Position numbers and translations under genes: made by a program
Notes under the pieces: model-generated
What the model saw: only the letters and a program-made list of their open reading frames with translations
Databases searched by the model: none
Told to the model about the DNA's origin: nothing
Assembly: GCF_000204055.1 (NCBI RefSeq)
Contig: NW_006768772.1
Coordinates: 1,186,829 to 1,250,828 of the forward strand
Source of the DNA: Melampsora larici-populina 98AG31
Lineage: Eukaryota; Basidiomycota; Pucciniomycetes; Pucciniales; Melampsoraceae
DNA length: 64,000 nt
Reading direction: 5' to 3'
Part shown: positions 61,480-64,000 of the stretch, in pieces
Layout: each line of letters opens with the position of its first letter
Numbering within the stretch: position 1 is the first letter of the stretch

Positions 61480-61979
61480 TTCCGCAGACTGATCTGAATC
61501 GTAAGTGGATTTGAAGAGTTATCACTGGTGATGATTAGGAGGGAAGTATGAGATTCGATTGATGAAAGGTGAATCGGTTGAGGTTGAAGCAGGAAGATTG
61601 AGTGAAGTGTTGTTGGTTTAAGTAGTTGTTGAGTGACCGGTTTAGAATCACTGAAGGTCAACATCAGAGGGCGGGCAACGGTCAGAGACTAGAGTGGAAC
61701 TTGAAGTGCCATCTGCGGGTACCGACACTAAGTATATGTACCGTCGGTACCAGGCACAGTCATACATGTAACATCACAACGCCTTTTGTGAAACGAGCAG
61801 CCCACTTTCCTTTCTGTGACCTCACTTGTTTTGAGCTTTTCTGATGGCACTCTTTATAGAAATCGCTCCTTAGGACAAGCTTTCAATTAATCAAAACACA
61901 TCATATATATTCAAGATGTGTGATGCTTTTCAAAGTTTGACCTTCAGAAATATAATAATGTTTTCTACAAATTTTATTT
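61480..61979. other. NAB2 upstream region
   Basis: Promoter side of NAB2. GGTACCGAC and GTACCGTCGGTACC around 61718-61752 form a short imperfect palindrome. No gene seen. Confidence 0.4.
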
Positions 61980-64000
61980 TCAGATTCTCGAAATGACTTT
62001 TCGTATAAATCTGCAAATGATCTTTTTTTTTCAATTCTTTCGCAGCCATTTCTTACGATTGAAGATGGACCAGTTCCACTTCAAAGTAATCAACAATCAT
62101 CAGTCACTCATTATATCATCATCAAGACTTCTTACAAAAGAACCCACAGGAATTGAACCGGGACTTATCTACCGATGTATGTGAATTTGACACATGGATG
62201 GTGTCATAGAATTTGGAACATGGAACTTACCAATTCGAAAGTGGTTTGCCAAACCTGTGACCAATGATCTGCTTTAGGAACAAACAGTGTACACAAATAA
62301 ATAAATAGATCTGCGCAATCTCTTACATAGCCAAAGGCTTCAAGAAATCCCAGTTCTTTAAGCTTGCATACAAGTTCATTGATAAATTTTGGTGTTGTAA
62401 ACCCATTTGTCCTGCACAAAAACTACGACAAAAGTTTTTTTTGCAACTCTTCATCAAGTACCTTCTCATAGTGGATGTGGTGTGTCAAGTGATGGCCCAA
62501 AGGGCTCGTAAAGAACTTCGTTCACCAAATGTGTAAGAAAAAGTTTTGAAGTATTCATGTTTATATAAAATGATTGGTCCTAAGCTAGAAACTTATATAT
62601 TGGGGTTCTGAAGCAAAGGTGTATATGTGGAAGCATGATTTATGGGTCAAGTAACATGGTAGATAACAACACAAACAATTACTCATTAACATTTAAAAAC
62701 AAGTTTTTATTGAGGCTTAGACAATCACACCTCCTTCAACATGTTGGGCAACACCAGCATGGAATCCGGCACCTGCTCCAACACCGGCACCTGCGCCAAC
62801 ACCGGCACCGGCACGAAATCCGGCACCAGCTCCTACACCGGCACCTGCTCCAACACCTGCACCAGCTCCAACACCTGCACCAGCTCCAACACCTGCACCA
62901 GCTCCGAAGCCTGCGCCAGCTCCTAAGCCTGCACCAGCTTCTAAGCCTGCGCCAGCTTCAACACCTGCACCGGCACCAGCATTGAGACCTGCACCTGGGT
63001 ATCCACCTAGACCAACGCCTTGACCAACTCCTGCACCAGCATTGAAACCAGCGCCTACCCCAGCACCACCCCCAAGGTGTGATCCAACTCCTGCACCGGC
63101 ACCGGTATGAAATCCGGCATCTCCAAGGATACCAGCACCTGGTAATCCGCCTAATGCTGGACCAAGACTGTTATTGAGGCAAAGATGATTCAAGATCAGG
63201 TCATGAAACAAGATTTGTTCACAAAATTGAATAAGAATTACTTACCCAACACCTTGTCCTGCGTGAACACCAGCTCCGGCTCTGTAGCAAATCGAAAAAA
63301 AAAGTTAGGATTTGTGAAATGGAAAAAGGTTTTCAAAAGGTGTTGTAAACTCACCCAAAGTGTGGACCAGCTCCAAGTCCAACTCCAGGACCACCAAATC
63401 CAACTTGAGGACCACCAAGTCCAACTCCCGGAACACCAATTGGACCAGATGGTAAGCCAATTGGTCCACCAACTGATGGCGCGGAAGTTCCTAAAGGAAG
63501 GGTAGGGATGCCTACGACTGGAATAGGGGCCCGAGTGATTGGTTTTGGGATTATATTGCCATTAGAGCTGGAATCAGGTGAGCCGGAACTTTGATCTTCA
63601 CCAGTGGGTGCAGGGATAGAAGATCCACCAACTGGGCGTTGAGATGTAGGTGGTACGCTTGGTGCGCCAGACTCGGAAGAACTTGAGTCGCCGGACGAGA
63701 CGACAGGACGAGGCGTGTAAGGTACCGCTTGAGGGGAGCCGGGAACTGGAGCTTGAGATTTCTCTGATGATGCGGATGAAGAGTTGGTAGCAACTGGATG
63801 TTGAGAAGTAGGTGACACGATTGAGGCGCCAGACTCAGTTGGAGTTGATGCGCCGGATGAGACGACGGGACGAGGTGTATAAGCCACCGGTTGAGCGGCG
63901 CCGGGAACTGGACCTTCAGACTTCGATGATGATATGGATGAGGTGTTGGCTCCAACTGGACGCTGGGATGTAGGTGTGACAATTGAGGCGCCAGACTCGC
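61980..64000 (-). repeat. Right arm of the inverted segmental duplication (runs off the window)
   Basis: Reverse-complement counterpart of about 51740-54175, including non-coding DNA 3' of the Gly-rich gene (61980-62716). The inner boundary is near 61985, where AAATGACTTTTCG mirrors the left arm at about 54155. The outer end lies beyond the window. Confidence 0.75.
62717..64000 (-). CDS. Secreted Gly/Ala-repeat protein, inverted paralogue (5' end missing)
   Basis: Partial gene, minus strand: exons 64000(continues)-63355, 63281-63246 and 63167-62717. Intron positions and phases match the last three exons of the 51.2-kb gene. The Pro/Ser repeats ([52 protein letters not shown]) lead into a Gly-rich part ending [20 protein letters not shown]. 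Differences from its partner: the Gly-rich segment after GGPIGLP is shortened by about 60-70 residues, the small middle exon is 36 rather than 72 bases, and the array unit order differs. The start codon and signal peptide lie outside the window. The frame is open throughout what can be seen. Confidence 0.82.

Noticed and set aside
62741..62985. Plus-strand frames rich in Thr/Gly/Ser or His/Leu/Gln over the Gly-rich repeat gene
   Set aside because: Antisense and shifted frames of a GC-periodic repeat stay open by composition; the minus-strand Gly frame matches the paralogue and its introns.

Overview
The window is eukaryotic nuclear DNA from a fungus. Genes are broken by many short (about 50-110 bp) GT-AG introns, the background is AT-rich, and the recognisable housekeeping proteins (Vps4, Sec17/alpha-SNAP, Nab2, mitochondrial bL33, a family-16 methyltransferase) are of fungal type. 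Intron density, heavy transposon load, a rhamnogalacturonase-like GH28 enzyme and several secreted lineage-specific protein families suggest a plant-associated basidiomycete, most likely a rust (Pucciniales). That placement is inference; no rRNA or marker gene is present to prove it. All exon structures below were built by hand from splice signals and reading-frame continuity.

Left part (1-9.1 kb): a decayed LTR-retrotransposon gag on the minus strand with a candidate primer-binding site and LTR end; a pyrimidine-rich gap; a MULE-type transposase joined to a ubiquitin-protease-like domain with one nonsense codon; a foldback repeat with two arms of about 230 bp; and a 257-bp MITE. Core gene block (9.1-22 kb): a secreted aspartic protease, a tail-anchored protein of unknown function, the divergent pair VPS4 / SEC17, and an 18-exon secreted GH28 gene.

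Accessory block (22-48.4 kb): three copies of a large secreted protein family of unknown function (one ruined at 22.9-24.3 kb, two intact at 36.4-39.9 and 44.2-48.4 kb) share an upstream block and an identical intron plan. Between copies 1 and 2 lies an 8.5-kb unit bounded by 265-bp inverted repeats. It holds a RecQ-like helicase and a convergent DUF6589-like gene, both with in-frame stops. It is the best candidate for an undescribed mobile element. A 5'-truncated LINE with a nested 870-bp hAT-like element follows. Between copies 2 and 3 sit a family-16 methyltransferase and a divergent four-exon gene for mitochondrial ribosomal protein bL33 (55 aa).

Right part (48.4-64 kb): a secreted Pro/Ser then Gly/Ala-repeat protein gene occurs twice in opposite orientation (51.2-53.4 kb plus; 62.7-64 kb minus, running off the window), as arms of an inverted segmental duplication. 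Its spacer holds a ribosomal-protein eS4-like remnant, a LINE flanked by an 82-bp direct repeat, a small cysteine-rich secreted protein (candidate effector) and a NAB2-like polyadenylated-RNA-binding protein gene.
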